64,000 nt of DNA from DATLOJ01 sp035536315. GTDB taxonomy: Bacteria > Actinomycetota > CADDZG01 > JAHWKV01. Below, piece by piece: positions 25,955-34,703 of this stretch. Numbering within the stretch: position 1 is the first letter of the stretch; each line of letters opens with the position of its first letter. Made by a program: the position numbers and the translations under genes. The stretch lies in assembly GCA_035536315.1 (NCBI GenBank), contig DATLOJ010000157.1, positions 30,227 through 94,226 on the forward strand, read 5' to 3'. The notes under the pieces were generated by a model. That model was given only the letters and a program-made list of their open reading frames with translations, made no database searches and had not been told where the DNA came from.

Positions 25955-26637
25955 CCGCAGGCATCATCGTCGCACTCGACGATCCGGACATCGAAGTTTC
26001 GTCGCGGTTGGCTAAGGACCTCGGCCCCCAGGTCGCGGCATTAAAGGTTGGCCTCACGTCCTGGAGCGCCCATGGCCCAGAATCTGTAAAGGCGATCCAG
26101 CCCTACGGCCGCGTCTTTTACGATGCCAAGCTCCACGACATCCCGCACCAGGTCGGTGGGGCCGCCGCGCAGCTCACTAAGCTCGGGGTATGGATGTTCA
26201 CACTCCATGCGTCGGGCGGGAAGCAGATGATCGAGGCCGCGACGAGAGCTGCGTCGGAGGCCGATTCGTCCCCGATTGTGGCCGCGGTAACCGTCCTCAC
26301 GAGCATCTCGTCCGCAGATCTCGAGAATGTTGGGCAGGGCAGGGACACGTCCTCGCAGGTCCTGCGGCTTGCGGAAGTCGCGCTCTTGGCGGGGGCCGGG
26401 GCTTTGGTCTGCTCCCCGTTCGAGATCGAGGTTCTGCGTCAAACCTTTGGAGACGAACCGATCCTTGTAGTACCGGGAATAAGAGACGTGGAAGGGGGAG
26501 ACGACCAGGCCAGAACCATGACCGCCTCCCAGGCCTCCAAAGCTGGGGCCAACTATCTGGTCGTAGGACGGCCAATCACCCAGGCCCCCAAACCCGTGGC
26601 TGCGCTGGGCAAAGTACTCGAGGCGGTGGGGGGCTGA
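25951..26637 (+). CDS. pyrF: Orotidine 5'-phosphate decarboxylase
   Basis: 228 residues, class I TIM barrel; decarboxylates OMP to UMP. The catalytic Lys/Asp array is in YDAKLHDIPHQV (about 51-62), with IVALDDPD at the N-terminus and LVVGRPITQAPKP as the phosphate loop. ATGA overlap with pyrD; its own stop overlaps the proposed CTG start of pyrE. Confidence 0.95.
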   Translation: MTAGIIVALDDPDIEVSSRLAKDLGPQVAALKVGLTSWSAHGPESVKAIQPYGRVFYDAKLHDIPHQVGGAAAQLTKLGVWMFTLHASGGKQMIEAATRAASEADSSPIVAAVTVLTSISSADLENVGQGRDTSSQVLRLAEVALLAGAGALVCSPFEIEVLRQTFGDEPILVVPGIRDVEGGDDQARTMTASQASKAGANYLVVGRPITQAPKPVAALGKVLEAVGG

Positions 26638-27197
26638 AGCAGCAGGAGGTTCTTGATCTTCTCGAGAGGGTGGGAGCCATAACGAACGGGCATTTCGTAC
26701 TCTCGTCGGGAAGGCACTCGGATCTGTACGCGGAGAAGTTTCGCGCGCTGGAGAGGCCGGAGGTAGCTCGAACTCTCGGAGCAGAAATCGCATCGAAGTT
26801 CGACGGGTCGACAATTGACGTCGTGCTTGCGCCGGCAGTCGGGGCGATTGTCCTCGGTTCATACGTTGCATTGGCGCTGGGAGCTCGCTCGATCTTTGCG
26901 GAGAGAAAAGATGGGGAGATGACACTGCGCCGCGGCTTCGAGATAAAGCCGGGTGAACGCGTCCTGGTAGTAGAGGACGTCATAACTACAGGTGGCTCCG
27001 TAAAGGAGGTAATCGATCTGGTTCCGCACGAGCAGCTGGTTGGCGTCGGACTTCTCCTCGACCGATCGGGAGGCGCCGACCTCGGTGCACGTACCGAGTG
27101 CCTGGCGAAGCTCGACGCCGAGTCATGGGAGCCTGAAAACTGCCCCCTTTGCCGCGAGGGCGGAACCCCTCAGTCACCGGGCAGTCATTTCCTGTAG
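26634..27197 (+). CDS. pyrE: Orotate phosphoribosyltransferase
   Basis: 187 residues; makes OMP from orotate and PRPP. It carries GHFVLSSGRHSDLY, the catalytic-loop region FAERKDGEMTLRRGF and the PRPP loop VLVVEDVITTGGSVKEV. The C-terminus has a CPLC motif as in several actinobacterial and Thermus PyrE. No ATG/GTG/TTG lies at the expected start: the next one, GTG 26670, would remove the first helix (KQQEVLDLLER) that the family normally has. CTG 26634 overlaps the pyrF stop as CTGA, matching the ATGA/TTGA spacing of the operon. I use it; GTG 26670 is the alternative. Last gene of the operon. Confidence 0.93.
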   Translation: MKQQEVLDLLERVGAITNGHFVLSSGRHSDLYAEKFRALERPEVARTLGAEIASKFDGSTIDVVLAPAVGAIVLGSYVALALGARSIFAERKDGEMTLRRGFEIKPGERVLVVEDVITTGGSVKEVIDLVPHEQLVGVGLLLDRSGGADLGARTECLAKLDAESWEPENCPLCREGGTPQSPGSHFL

Positions 27198-27198
27198 C

Positions 27199-27227
27199 TT
27201 GGCCCAGAACCGCGCCAGGCCTATAAT
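27199..27227 (+). promoter_or_regulatory. Promoter of mihF
   Basis: TTGGCC (27199-27204), 17-base spacer, TATAAT (27222-27227), overlapping the end of pyrE by none and leading into mihF 36 bases later. The -10 is a perfect consensus, set in the same CCTATAATC context as the one before metK. Confidence 0.72.
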
Positions 27228-27262
27228 CCGCCCGTTTCCGGCCGGGCCAACAAGGAGAAGAC

Positions 27263-27580
27263 TTGCCGCTTCCTCCACCTCTTAGCCCAGAACAAAGAAC
27301 TCAGGCCTTGGCAAAGGCCGCGGAGGCGAGGCGCCAGCGAGCAGAGATAAAAGAGGCCCTCAAAGCAGGAAGGACGCAGTTTGCCGATCTGCTTGGACGG
27401 GTCTCTGACGAAGTTGTTGGGAAAATGAAAGTGAGCTCGGTGTTGGAGTCAGTCCCGGGCGTCGGAAAAGTGAGAGCTAGAAAGATCATGCAACGGCTGG
27501 ATATCTCGGAGTCACGCAGGTTACGAGGTCTTGGCCTCAAGCAGCGTGAAGCCCTGTTAAAAGAATTCAGCGAGAGATAG
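27263..27580 (+). CDS. mihF: Actinobacterial integration host factor MihF
   Basis: 105 residues; nucleoid-associated DNA-binding protein found across Actinobacteria and used here as a lineage marker. The N-terminal helix (LSPEQRTQALAKAAEARRQR) is followed by the helix-two-turn-helix core GKMKVSSVLESVPGVGKVRA and RLDISESRRLRGLG. The start is TTG, 5 bases after AAGGAG. It has its own sigma-70-type promoter. Confidence 0.94.
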   Translation: MPLPPPLSPEQRTQALAKAAEARRQRAEIKEALKAGRTQFADLLGRVSDEVVGKMKVSSVLESVPGVGKVRARKIMQRLDISESRRLRGLGLKQREALLKEFSER

Positions 27581-28140
27581 ACAGGACGCTCTACATCATC
27601 TCCGGACCCTCGGGGGCCGGCAAAGGCACAATCGTCAAGGAAGTCCTCGCGCGCCGTCCGGAAATAAAGCTTGCAGTTTCGGCCACCACCAGGCCCGCCC
27701 GGAGCATGGAAAGGAGTGGAGTCGACTACCACTTCATATCCGAGCGTGAGTTCAAGAGCATGCGGGACAGAGGGGAGTTCCTCGAGTGGGCGGAGGTTCA
27801 CGGGAACTTTTATGGCACTCCCAAGCAGCAGATCGATGAGCATTTGGCAGAAGGCAACGACGTGATTCTGGAGATCGACGTCCAGGGTGCTGCCCAGGTC
27901 AAGGGCAGAATGCCCGAAGCCGGACTCATATTTATCGAAGCGCCTTCGATAGAGATCCTTCATCGCAGGCTCTCCGAAAGAGGCACCGAACCGTCAGAGG
28001 AGGTCTCCCGAAGAATTGCCGACGCCTACGACGAAATCAGGCAGAAGCACCAGTTCGATGGTGTGGTCGTCAACGTAGATCTGCCGGTGGCGGTCCAAGA
28101 GGTGTTACTTTTGATGGACAAGATAAAGGAGAAAACGTGA
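27577..28140 (+). CDS. gmk: Guanylate kinase
   Basis: 187 residues; phosphorylates GMP/dGMP. The N-terminus LYIISGPSGAGKGT (about 6-19) is the P-loop. The GMP site follows in SATTRPAR and YHFISEREF, then ILEIDVQGAAQVK. The frame opens after the stop at 27547-27549, and from there to ATG 27706 there is no ATG, GTG, TTG or CTG. ATG 27706 lies after the P-loop and cannot start a working enzyme. ATA 27577, overlapping the mihF stop (ATAG), gives the expected N-terminal length; ATT 27565 is the other choice. The enzyme is otherwise complete. The start codon is the uncertain part, not the gene. Confidence 0.93.
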   Translation: MDRTLYIISGPSGAGKGTIVKEVLARRPEIKLAVSATTRPARSMERSGVDYHFISEREFKSMRDRGEFLEWAEVHGNFYGTPKQQIDEHLAEGNDVILEIDVQGAAQVKGRMPEAGLIFIEAPSIEILHRRLSERGTEPSEEVSRRIADAYDEIRQKHQFDGVVVNVDLPVAVQEVLLLMDKIKEKT

Positions 28141-28391
28141 TTTACCCCAAGATCGAGGGCCTTAGCGAGAAGGTGGACAGTCGCTACACCCTCGTGATTC
28201 TGGCGGCTAAGCGGGCTCGTCAGATCAACTCGTACTACTCACAGCTGGGCGAGGGCATCCGAGATTTCGTGCCCCCACAGATCTCCAGGCTGGGCGAGAA
28301 CGCCAAAGCACTGTCGATCGCCCTCGAAGAGATCGCAGAGGGCAAGTTCGGTTTCGACCGTCCACCTGAGGTCGAAGACCGAGTCAAGTAA
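28137..28391 (+). CDS. rpoZ: RNA polymerase omega subunit
   Basis: 84 residues; assembles with beta'. Recognised by SRYTLVILAAKRARQINSYY (the conserved region) and by its position after gmk. GTG start overlapping the gmk stop (GTGA). Confidence 0.92.
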   Translation: MIYPKIEGLSEKVDSRYTLVILAAKRARQINSYYSQLGEGIRDFVPPQISRLGENAKALSIALEEIAEGKFGFDRPPEVEDRVK

Positions 28392-28407
28392 AGCCGAAGG
28401 GCCTCGG

Positions 28408-29616
28408 TTGAACCTTTCCGGCGTCGCCGGTAAACAAATTGCCCTCGGAGTCTGCGGGGGGATAGCCGCTTACAAGGTTGTCGAAGTCGCGCGGGGACTA
28501 ACTCAGGCCGGCGCCGACGTCCGTGTGGTGATGACTCCTTCTGCTTTGAACTTCGTCGGAGCCATCACCTTTTCAACCCTTACTTCAAACCCGGTCAGGA
28601 CCGAGCTGTTCCCGGCCACGGCGCCCACCGAGATTCCTCACACTGACCTTGGTCGGACCTCCGATATCGTCGTGATCGCGCCGGCGACCGCAAAGGTCAT
28701 TGCAAAGTACGCCCAGGGAATATCAGACGATTTGATGACGGCGCTTCTTCTTTCGGCCCGGTGTCCGATCGTCATGGCCCCCGCGATGCATACGGAGATG
28801 TGGGAAGACGAAGCCACCGTGCGCAACATCGAGATCCTCACGGGCAGGGGTGTCCGCTTCGTTGGGCCCAACACCGGAGCGCTGGCAGGGCCGGACGTCG
28901 GCCCGGGGAGGCTGGCCGACCCTTCTGAAATCCTGGAAGTGGTCGCGGACGAGCTGTCGCGGACCGAGGACTTTTCAGGAGTTCGGGTTCTGGTGACGGC
29001 CGGTGGGACGAGGGAGCCAATCGACGCAGTGCGGTTCATCGGTAACCGCTCCTCGGGAAAGATGGGCTACGCCCTTGCTTACGAAGGGTTGCGGCGAGGA
29101 GCGAAGGTGACTCTCGTTACCGCGCCCACTTCTTTGGTGCCCCCTGCCGCGGCCGAGGTTGTCTCGGTCACGACCGCATCCGAGATGAAGAACGCGGTGG
29201 AGGCATATGCGGCGGACTCGGACGTGATCATCATGAACGCAGCGGTATCGGACTTTAGGCCGGAGGCTTCCTCGGCCGAGAAGTTGAAGAAATCGGAAGG
29301 GACGCCTGAAATCAAACTGGAACCCACGGACGACATTCTCGAGGCGGTCGGCAAAGCCAAACGCGCCGGCCAGATTGTTGTGGGTTTTGCAGCCGAGACC
29401 TCCAACCTCGAGGAGTACGCGAGGGCCAAGCTGAGTTCGAAGAACGCGGACTTGATTGTTGCGAACTACGTGGGACGCGAGGGAACTGGTTTCGAGAGTG
29501 AAGAAAACGAGGCCCTTGTCGTCGGCGCCGGAGGAGATCCCGTGACGCTGCCGCGCATGAGTAAGCGGATGATGGCCCGCAAGGTCATGGATTTGGTCAG
29601 GCCCCTGCTGAAATAA
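28408..29616 (+). CDS. coaBC: Bifunctional phosphopantothenoylcysteine decarboxylase/synthetase
   Basis: 402 residues; two consecutive steps of coenzyme A synthesis. The CoaC half (about 1-185) is a flavoprotein with GVCGGIAAYKVVEVARGL, PATAKVIAKYAQGISDDLM and the substrate clamp APAMHTEMW. The CoaB half has VTAGGTREPIDAVRFIGNRS, the nucleotide site SSGKMGYALA, MNAAVSDFRP and GFAAETSNLEEYARAKL. TTG start. Confidence 0.95.
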   Translation: MNLSGVAGKQIALGVCGGIAAYKVVEVARGLTQAGADVRVVMTPSALNFVGAITFSTLTSNPVRTELFPATAPTEIPHTDLGRTSDIVVIAPATAKVIAKYAQGISDDLMTALLLSARCPIVMAPAMHTEMWEDEATVRNIEILTGRGVRFVGPNTGALAGPDVGPGRLADPSEILEVVADELSRTEDFSGVRVLVTAGGTREPIDAVRFIGNRSSGKMGYALAYEGLRRGAKVTLVTAPTSLVPPAAAEVVSVTTASEMKNAVEAYAADSDVIIMNAAVSDFRPEASSAEKLKKSEGTPEIKLEPTDDILEAVGKAKRAGQIVVGFAAETSNLEEYARAKLSSKNADLIVANYVGREGTGFESEENEALVVGAGGDPVTLPRMSKRMMARKVMDLVRPLLK

Positions 29617-29618
29617 GC

Positions 29619-29649
29619 CTGACCCGGCCCCCTGCGCGGCGCCTATAAT
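29619..29649 (+). promoter_or_regulatory. Probable promoter of metK
   Basis: TATAAT (29644-29649), perfect -10; the best -35 is CTGACC (29619-29624) at 19 bases. The 39-base leader shows no SAM-riboswitch structure. Confidence 0.55.
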
Positions 29650-29688
29650 CGTCCTTTCCACTCTTGAATTTCCCAAAAGGAGCACTCC

Positions 29689-30897
29689 ATGGCCAGGCGC
29701 TATCTCTTCACATCTGAATCGGTCACCGAAGGTCATCCCGACAAGCTGGCCGATCGGATCAGCGACGCAATCCTCGACGAGATCCTCGACGACGACCCGG
29801 AAGGAAGGGTCGCTTGTGAAACCCTCGTCACAACCGGCCTTGCCATCGTCGCCGGTGAAATAACCACAACGACTTACATCGAAATCCCCAAGATCGTTCG
29901 CCGTACCGTCAATGAGGTTGGATACACGAACGGCAGGTTTGGATTCGATGGGGACACCTGTGGTGTGCAGGTATCCATTCAGCCTCAGTCCCCTGACATC
30001 GCCCAGGGCGTGGTACATGCATTCGAGGAGCGAACGGGAGAGGTTTCGGACGACCTTGACCGCGTGGGAGCCGGCGACCAGGGAATGATGTTCGGATTCG
30101 CAACCAAAGAGGGCGACCTCGATACCGAGCTCATGCCAACGCCGATATGGCTGGCGCATCTGCTGGCCCACCGGCTGGCAGAGGAGCGAAAGAGCGGCCG
30201 AATGCCTTACCTGGGTCCCGACGGCAAAACTCAGGTTTCGATCATTTATGAAGGACTCAAGCCCGTTGGCATCGACACCATCCTTATCTCCTCGCAGCAC
30301 CAGCCCGAGGTTGATATCGACACGCTCCTGAAGCCCGACCTTCTCGAGTACGTGGTCAAGCCGATGGTTCCGGAGGCACTCTGGTCTGACGACATCCGCT
30401 TCCTCGTCAACCCGACCGGCCGGTTCGAAATCGGTGGCCCGCAGGCCGACACGGGGCTCACGGGCCGCAAGATTATCGTCGACTCATACGGCGGCATGTG
30501 CAGCCAGGGAGGGGGCTGCTTCTCCGGTAAGGACCCCACCAAGGTCGACAGGTCGGCCGCATACTTTGCTCGCTACGTTGCGAAGAACCTCGTTGCATCG
30601 GGGGTCGTCGACAGATGTGAAGTGCGAATCGCTTACGCGATCGGTGTGTCTCATCCCGTCTCCATCAACATCGACGACAAGGGAACGGCCAAGGTCGACC
30701 CCAACAAGCTGGAGTCGTTTGTCTCCGAGTACTTCGATTTCAGACCTGCGGCGATTATCAAGAACCTCGACCTCAAGCGCCCCATCTACAAAGCGACCAG
30801 CGCATACGGTCACTTCGGCAGGCCGGACAAGGAAAACTTCACCTGGGAGCGGACCGACAAAGCGGAGGACATCGAAAAGCTCGCGGCATCGCTGTAG
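29689..30897 (+). CDS. metK: S-adenosylmethionine synthetase
   Basis: 402 residues; makes SAM from methionine and ATP. Signatures are [20 protein letters not shown] (N-terminal His/Asp site), [55 protein letters not shown] (broken here at the Gly-rich P-loop: GGGCFSGKD) and [21 protein letters not shown] lies 6 bases before the ATG. Confidence 0.97.
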   Translation: MARRYLFTSESVTEGHPDKLADRISDAILDEILDDDPEGRVACETLVTTGLAIVAGEITTTTYIEIPKIVRRTVNEVGYTNGRFGFDGDTCGVQVSIQPQSPDIAQGVVHAFEERTGEVSDDLDRVGAGDQGMMFGFATKEGDLDTELMPTPIWLAHLLAHRLAEERKSGRMPYLGPDGKTQVSIIYEGLKPVGIDTILISSQHQPEVDIDTLLKPDLLEYVVKPMVPEALWSDDIRFLVNPTGRFEIGGPQADTGLTGRKIIVDSYGGMCSQGGGCFSGKDPTKVDRSAAYFARYVAKNLVASGVVDRCEVRIAYAIGVSHPVSINIDDKGTAKVDPNKLESFVSEYFDFRPAAIIKNLDLKRPIYKATSAYGHFGRPDKENFTWERTDKAEDIEKLAASL

Positions 30898-30925
30898 GCC
30901 ATAAGGCCACAACTGAAGCACCGGG

Positions 30926-32572
30926 GTGACGCTCCAGGCTGAGGTAATCGTCGACGTCCCAATTTGGAGTCTGGACCGCCCTTTGTCCTATGAGGTCCCC
31001 GACAAGCTTGCAGGCGCCCTGACGCTGGGCTCGATCGTCCGCGTTCCCCTCAAGAACAGAAGAGTCAGGGGCTGGGTGGTCGGCGTGGGGGACAGGGACG
31101 AGTCGAAGGCTCTCCCGATTTTTGCGGCCAGCGGGAGGGGGCCCGTCTTCGACAGCGCTCTTCTGGATGCGATGAAGGGGCTTGCGCGTAGATATGTGCG
31201 GCCTTTGGCGGAGTTCTTATCGCTTCTGACACCTGCAAGGTTGGGCCGGCCTGTAAAGCTCAAGCCGCCGGCAAATTACCCGAAGAAAGAGGGGTCCGGG
31301 TTTCTGGTCAGGCCCGGTAGCGAGGATCCTCTCGATCGGTACGTCGAGCTGGTCCAGAGCGCTCTGGCGGATGGAAGGTCCGCAATCGTCGCGGTGCCAG
31401 AGGTCAGGGACGGTTCCCGAGTTGTCAGCGCGCTCGCTGCTCACTTTGGCGATGAGGCAGCGGTCGTGCACAGCGGTATCGACCCGGCGCAAAGATCTGC
31501 CGAGCTTTGGAAGATTGCTGCCGGCGAGCGCAGAGTGGTCCTCGGGGGCAGGGCCTCGCTTTTTGTGCCGCCGCTTCCTTCACCAACAATCATCCTTCAC
31601 CTCGAAGAAGACCCCTCCTTCAAGGAACAGCGAGCGCCTTACTACGACGCAAGAGTCGTGGCTGAAATGCGATCGCGTTTTTGTGGCGGCCCCTTTTATC
31701 TAGTGTCGCCTACTCCTTCTCTGCGTTCGATGGCGCAGGTCGAAACCTCTCTGCAACTGATGGAGCCTCCCCGTGAACGCGTGCGAGAGTCGTGGCCCAT
31801 AGTCGAGACGGTTGCGCCGTCCAAAACGGGAATGCCACGCAGGTCAATCGCGGCATTGATCGAAGGGAATAGAAAGGGAGGAAAGAGTCTCATCGTTCTG
31901 CCTCGAAGTGAGTCGACCAGGGCAGGACCCGGAGTCGAGCAAACCATGCGGTTCGTAAGCAGGGTCATCCCGAACGCGCATATCGCCAGGGCCGACCGCG
32001 CAGGCCTCGAGTCTTCCTCAGGCGGCCTCACCGAAGCATTGAAGGCCGACATTGTCATCGGAACCGAAGCGATGCTGGCCGACATCGAACACCCTTCCTT
32101 TGCGGTTGCAGTGGCCCTCGACATCGACCTGTACCTCACTCGCCCCCAGGGCAGGGCCGTCGAGGAAGCTTTTGCGTCGTTGTGGCGGCTCGGGTCGATG
32201 GCCACGGGGACGGACGGCAGGGGCAGATTCCTGCTCGAGACGGCTACTCCGGAGCATCACGTGCCGCAGGCCTTGGTCCGGGGGGATTACAAGTTCTTTG
32301 CACGCCATGAGCTGGAAGCTCGCAGGGCCGTCGGGGCGCCGCCCCACACCCACCTCATCCGAGTAATGACGGCAGCTGTAGCCAGCCAGCCCGTCTCCGA
32401 GGAGCTGCGGTCCTTACCCGATGTTGACGTAATTGGACCGGCCGACTCCGAACGAGGGGCAGAGATTCTCCTAAAGACACGCGACCTGAAATCACTATTG
32501 GACGGGTTGGGTACCATCGTAAGAAGCAGCAGCCACCGAATTTCAGTTGAAGTCGATCCCAGGGATTGGTGA
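30926..32572 (+). CDS. priA: PriA-like protein without helicase motifs
   Basis: 548 residues in the metK-priA-def-fmt position of primosomal protein N'. The DNA-binding N-terminal domain is recognisable (VIVDVPIWSLDRPLSYEVPD, GSIVRVPLKNRRVRGWVVG). The helicase part, however, has no Walker A (GSGKT), reads LEEDPSFKEQ in place of DEEH, and lacks the CxxC zinc cysteines. A degenerate PriA of this sort is known in Actinobacteria, so it is probably a working restart or scaffold factor rather than a pseudogene. The frame is intact. Confidence 0.88.
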   Translation: MTLQAEVIVDVPIWSLDRPLSYEVPDKLAGALTLGSIVRVPLKNRRVRGWVVGVGDRDESKALPIFAASGRGPVFDSALLDAMKGLARRYVRPLAEFLSLLTPARLGRPVKLKPPANYPKKEGSGFLVRPGSEDPLDRYVELVQSALADGRSAIVAVPEVRDGSRVVSALAAHFGDEAAVVHSGIDPAQRSAELWKIAAGERRVVLGGRASLFVPPLPSPTIILHLEEDPSFKEQRAPYYDARVVAEMRSRFCGGPFYLVSPTPSLRSMAQVETSLQLMEPPRERVRESWPIVETVAPSKTGMPRRSIAALIEGNRKGGKSLIVLPRSESTRAGPGVEQTMRFVSRVIPNAHIARADRAGLESSSGGLTEALKADIVIGTEAMLADIEHPSFAVAVALDIDLYLTRPQGRAVEEAFASLWRLGSMATGTDGRGRFLLETATPEHHVPQALVRGDYKFFARHELEARRAVGAPPHTHLIRVMTAAVASQPVSEELRSLPDVDVIGPADSERGAEILLKTRDLKSLLDGLGTIVRSSSHRISVEVDPRDW

Positions 32573-32575
32573 GAG

Positions 32576-33094
32576 ATGGCCGTGTTTCCAATACGACAGT
32601 TCGGCGACCCGGTTCTAAGAACGCCCGCCGCCGAGGTGAATCATGTCGACGACAGCATCAGAAAGCTGATATCCGACATGCGTGATTCGATGCGAGCCAC
32701 TGGAATTGGCGTCGGACTCGCGGCACCGCAGATCGGTGTATCGCGCAGAGTGATCGTCTGGGACTACCAGGAGTCGAAAGGAGCCCTGATCAACCCGCGC
32801 ATCACGGCACGTCGCGGAGAGGTCGAGGATCTCGAATCATGTCTGTCGCTCCCCGGCCTTGCTTTTCCAGTTGTCCGGGCCGAATGGGTCACGGCGGAGG
32901 GGCTGGACGAGGAAGGACGGCCTATCGAGGTCGAGGAGGAGGACATGGTTGCAAGGATCCTCCAGCATGAGACAGACCACATCGACGGTGTTCTCTTTAT
33001 CGATCGCCTGACGACAGAGCATCAGAAGGAAGCCAAGAGTTTGTTGATCGAGCAGTCCATGGGAGGCGCCGCCCGTCCTGCGCCCGCTATGTAG
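32576..33094 (+). CDS. def: Peptide deformylase
   Basis: 172 residues; removes the N-formyl group of new proteins. The three motifs are GVGLAAPQIG, ESCLSLPG (metal Cys; the family usually has EGCLS) and QHETDHIDG (HExxH with two His ligands and the catalytic Glu). ATG start 3 bases after priA; fmt follows. Confidence 0.96.
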   Translation: MAVFPIRQFGDPVLRTPAAEVNHVDDSIRKLISDMRDSMRATGIGVGLAAPQIGVSRRVIVWDYQESKGALINPRITARRGEVEDLESCLSLPGLAFPVVRAEWVTAEGLDEEGRPIEVEEEDMVARILQHETDHIDGVLFIDRLTTEHQKEAKSLLIEQSMGGAARPAPAM

Positions 33095-33100
33095 GCTAGT

Positions 33101-34033
33101 TTGAGAATCGTTTTCTTCGGAACTCCAGATGTAGCGGTCCGTTCGCTAGACGAGCTCATGCAATCCGCACATGAGGTGATCGCCGTTGTGACGGCCCCCG
33201 ATCGCCCGAAAGGCAGGGGCTTGGAGGTCGCTAGAACCCCGGTCAAGAGATACGCCACCGAAGCAGGCATCGCCGTGCTGCAGCCAGCTTCGCTGAAAGA
33301 CGACGCCACGGCGGAATCTCTCTCCGCCCTGAATGCCGACGCATTCGTCGTTGTGGCCTACGGACGGATCCTTCCTCCTGCGATCTTGCAAATCCCTCAC
33401 CGCGGCTGCCTGAACGTTCACTACTCTCTTCTTCCCCGACTTCGGGGAGCGGCTCCCGTCCAATACGCCCTGATCGAGGGAATGACATTGACCGGAGTGA
33501 CCGTCATGCAAATGGACGAGGGGCTCGACACTGGTCCCATCTATGCGCAAATGGAAGAGCCCATCCTCGAGGAGGACGATGCCGGAACGCTGGGGGCGCG
33601 CCTTGCAGACAAGGGGGCGGTCCTCCTCGTTCAGGTTCTGGACCGCATTGAGAGCGATAGCGTCGATCCACATCCTCAGGTCCAGGCCGGGGTATCACTG
33701 GCACCCAAGATCAAATCTGAAGACGCACGTATTCGCTGGAGTGACGATGCCGTAATGATTCGAAACAGGGTTAGAGCGTTCAACCCGGCCCCCGGTGCGT
33801 GGACAATGACGTCGTCGGGCACAAGACTCAAGGTGTGGCAGGTTGAAGTTTCCAACGATGTTTCTACGGAGACCCCCGGCACCATCGATGTCATCACACC
33901 TGAAGTACTCGTCGTCGATACAGGTGGTGACCGAATACTCCTGGAAGAGCTTCAGCCGGAAGGGGGCCGGAGAATGAGCCCATCCGAATACATTCGAGGC
34001 TACCGGCCCACGACGGGGGAGGTGCTCCAATGA
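33101..34033 (+). CDS. fmt: Methionyl-tRNA formyltransferase
   Basis: 310 residues; formylates initiator Met-tRNA. VFFGTPDVAVRSLDEL is the N-terminus. Catalytic Asn and His lie in NVHYSLLPRLRGAAPVQYAL and the Asp in MDEGLDTGPI. The C-terminal tRNA-binding domain carries RAFNPAPGAW. TTG start; ATGA overlap with rpe. Confidence 0.96.
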   Translation: MRIVFFGTPDVAVRSLDELMQSAHEVIAVVTAPDRPKGRGLEVARTPVKRYATEAGIAVLQPASLKDDATAESLSALNADAFVVVAYGRILPPAILQIPHRGCLNVHYSLLPRLRGAAPVQYALIEGMTLTGVTVMQMDEGLDTGPIYAQMEEPILEEDDAGTLGARLADKGAVLLVQVLDRIESDSVDPHPQVQAGVSLAPKIKSEDARIRWSDDAVMIRNRVRAFNPAPGAWTMTSSGTRLKVWQVEVSNDVSTETPGTIDVITPEVLVVDTGGDRILLEELQPEGGRRMSPSEYIRGYRPTTGEVLQ

Positions 34034-34695
34034 GGAGTCTTGAGCTCGCCCCCTCGATACTCGCGGCAGACTTCTCCCGGCTCGGCGAACATCTCAAGGA
34101 AGTCGAAGACCTGTGCGGCCGCATCCACGTGGACGTCATGGACGGCCACTTCGTCCCCAACCTGTCGATGGGTCCTCAAGTCGTGGAGAGCCTTCGCCCG
34201 GTGACTGGCCTTCCGATCGAGGTTCACCTCATGGTGGAGAAGCCGGAGAACTTCGCCGAGCCATTCATAAAGGCGGGTGCAAACAGAATCGTCTTTCACC
34301 AAGAAGTAGTAGAAAGGCCGGCAAATCTCGCAGAGCGCATTCAGTCACTCGGTGCATCTGCGGGTGTGGCTATAAATCCCAAAACGGAGTTGTCTGCCGA
34401 TTCATCACTGCTTGCATTAATCGATCTGATAGTCGTGATGACGGTGAATCCGGGATTCGGGGGCCAGGCGTTTCTGCTTGAGGTGATGCCCAAGCTTGAC
34501 TCGATTCGCAAAATGGTCGAGGAAATCAATCCAACCCTCGATCTCGAGGTCGACGGGGGAATCGACAAGCAGACTGCGCCAACAGCGGTTCACGCTGGGG
34601 CGAACGTGCTTGTGGCAGGGAATGCCATCTTCAAGAGCAGTGATCCGCGGACGGCTGCGCGTGAGATATTGGGTTCGGTAGCCCGCCAACCCTGA
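34030..34695 (+). CDS. rpe: Ribulose-phosphate 3-epimerase
   Basis: 221 residues, TIM barrel; interconverts ribulose 5-phosphate and xylulose 5-phosphate, supplying ribulose 5-phosphate for the ribBA product downstream. Metal and catalytic residues are in APSILAADFSRLG, HVDVMDGHFVPNLSMGP, VHLMVEKPE, VMTVNPGFGGQ and LEVDGGIDKQTAP. Confidence 0.96.
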   Translation: MRSLELAPSILAADFSRLGEHLKEVEDLCGRIHVDVMDGHFVPNLSMGPQVVESLRPVTGLPIEVHLMVEKPENFAEPFIKAGANRIVFHQEVVERPANLAERIQSLGASAGVAINPKTELSADSSLLALIDLIVVMTVNPGFGGQAFLLEVMPKLDSIRKMVEEINPTLDLEVDGGIDKQTAPTAVHAGANVLVAGNAIFKSSDPRTAAREILGSVARQP

Positions 34696-34703
34696 AGGAA
34701 TAG

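Noticed and set aside
29617..29688. Possible SAM riboswitch before metK
   Set aside because: Only 39 bases lie between the -10 and the start codon, too few for a known SAM riboswitch, and no kink-turn or terminator is visible.
28975..30300. 441-codon open frame on the - strand across coaBC and metK
   Set aside because: Lies wholly antisense to two certain genes, has no family resemblance and no ribosome site; high-GC antisense frames of this kind are common.
30926..32572. priA as a pseudogene
   Set aside because: The frame is intact over 548 codons and the same loss of helicase motifs is typical of actinobacterial PriA, so decay is not the best explanation.
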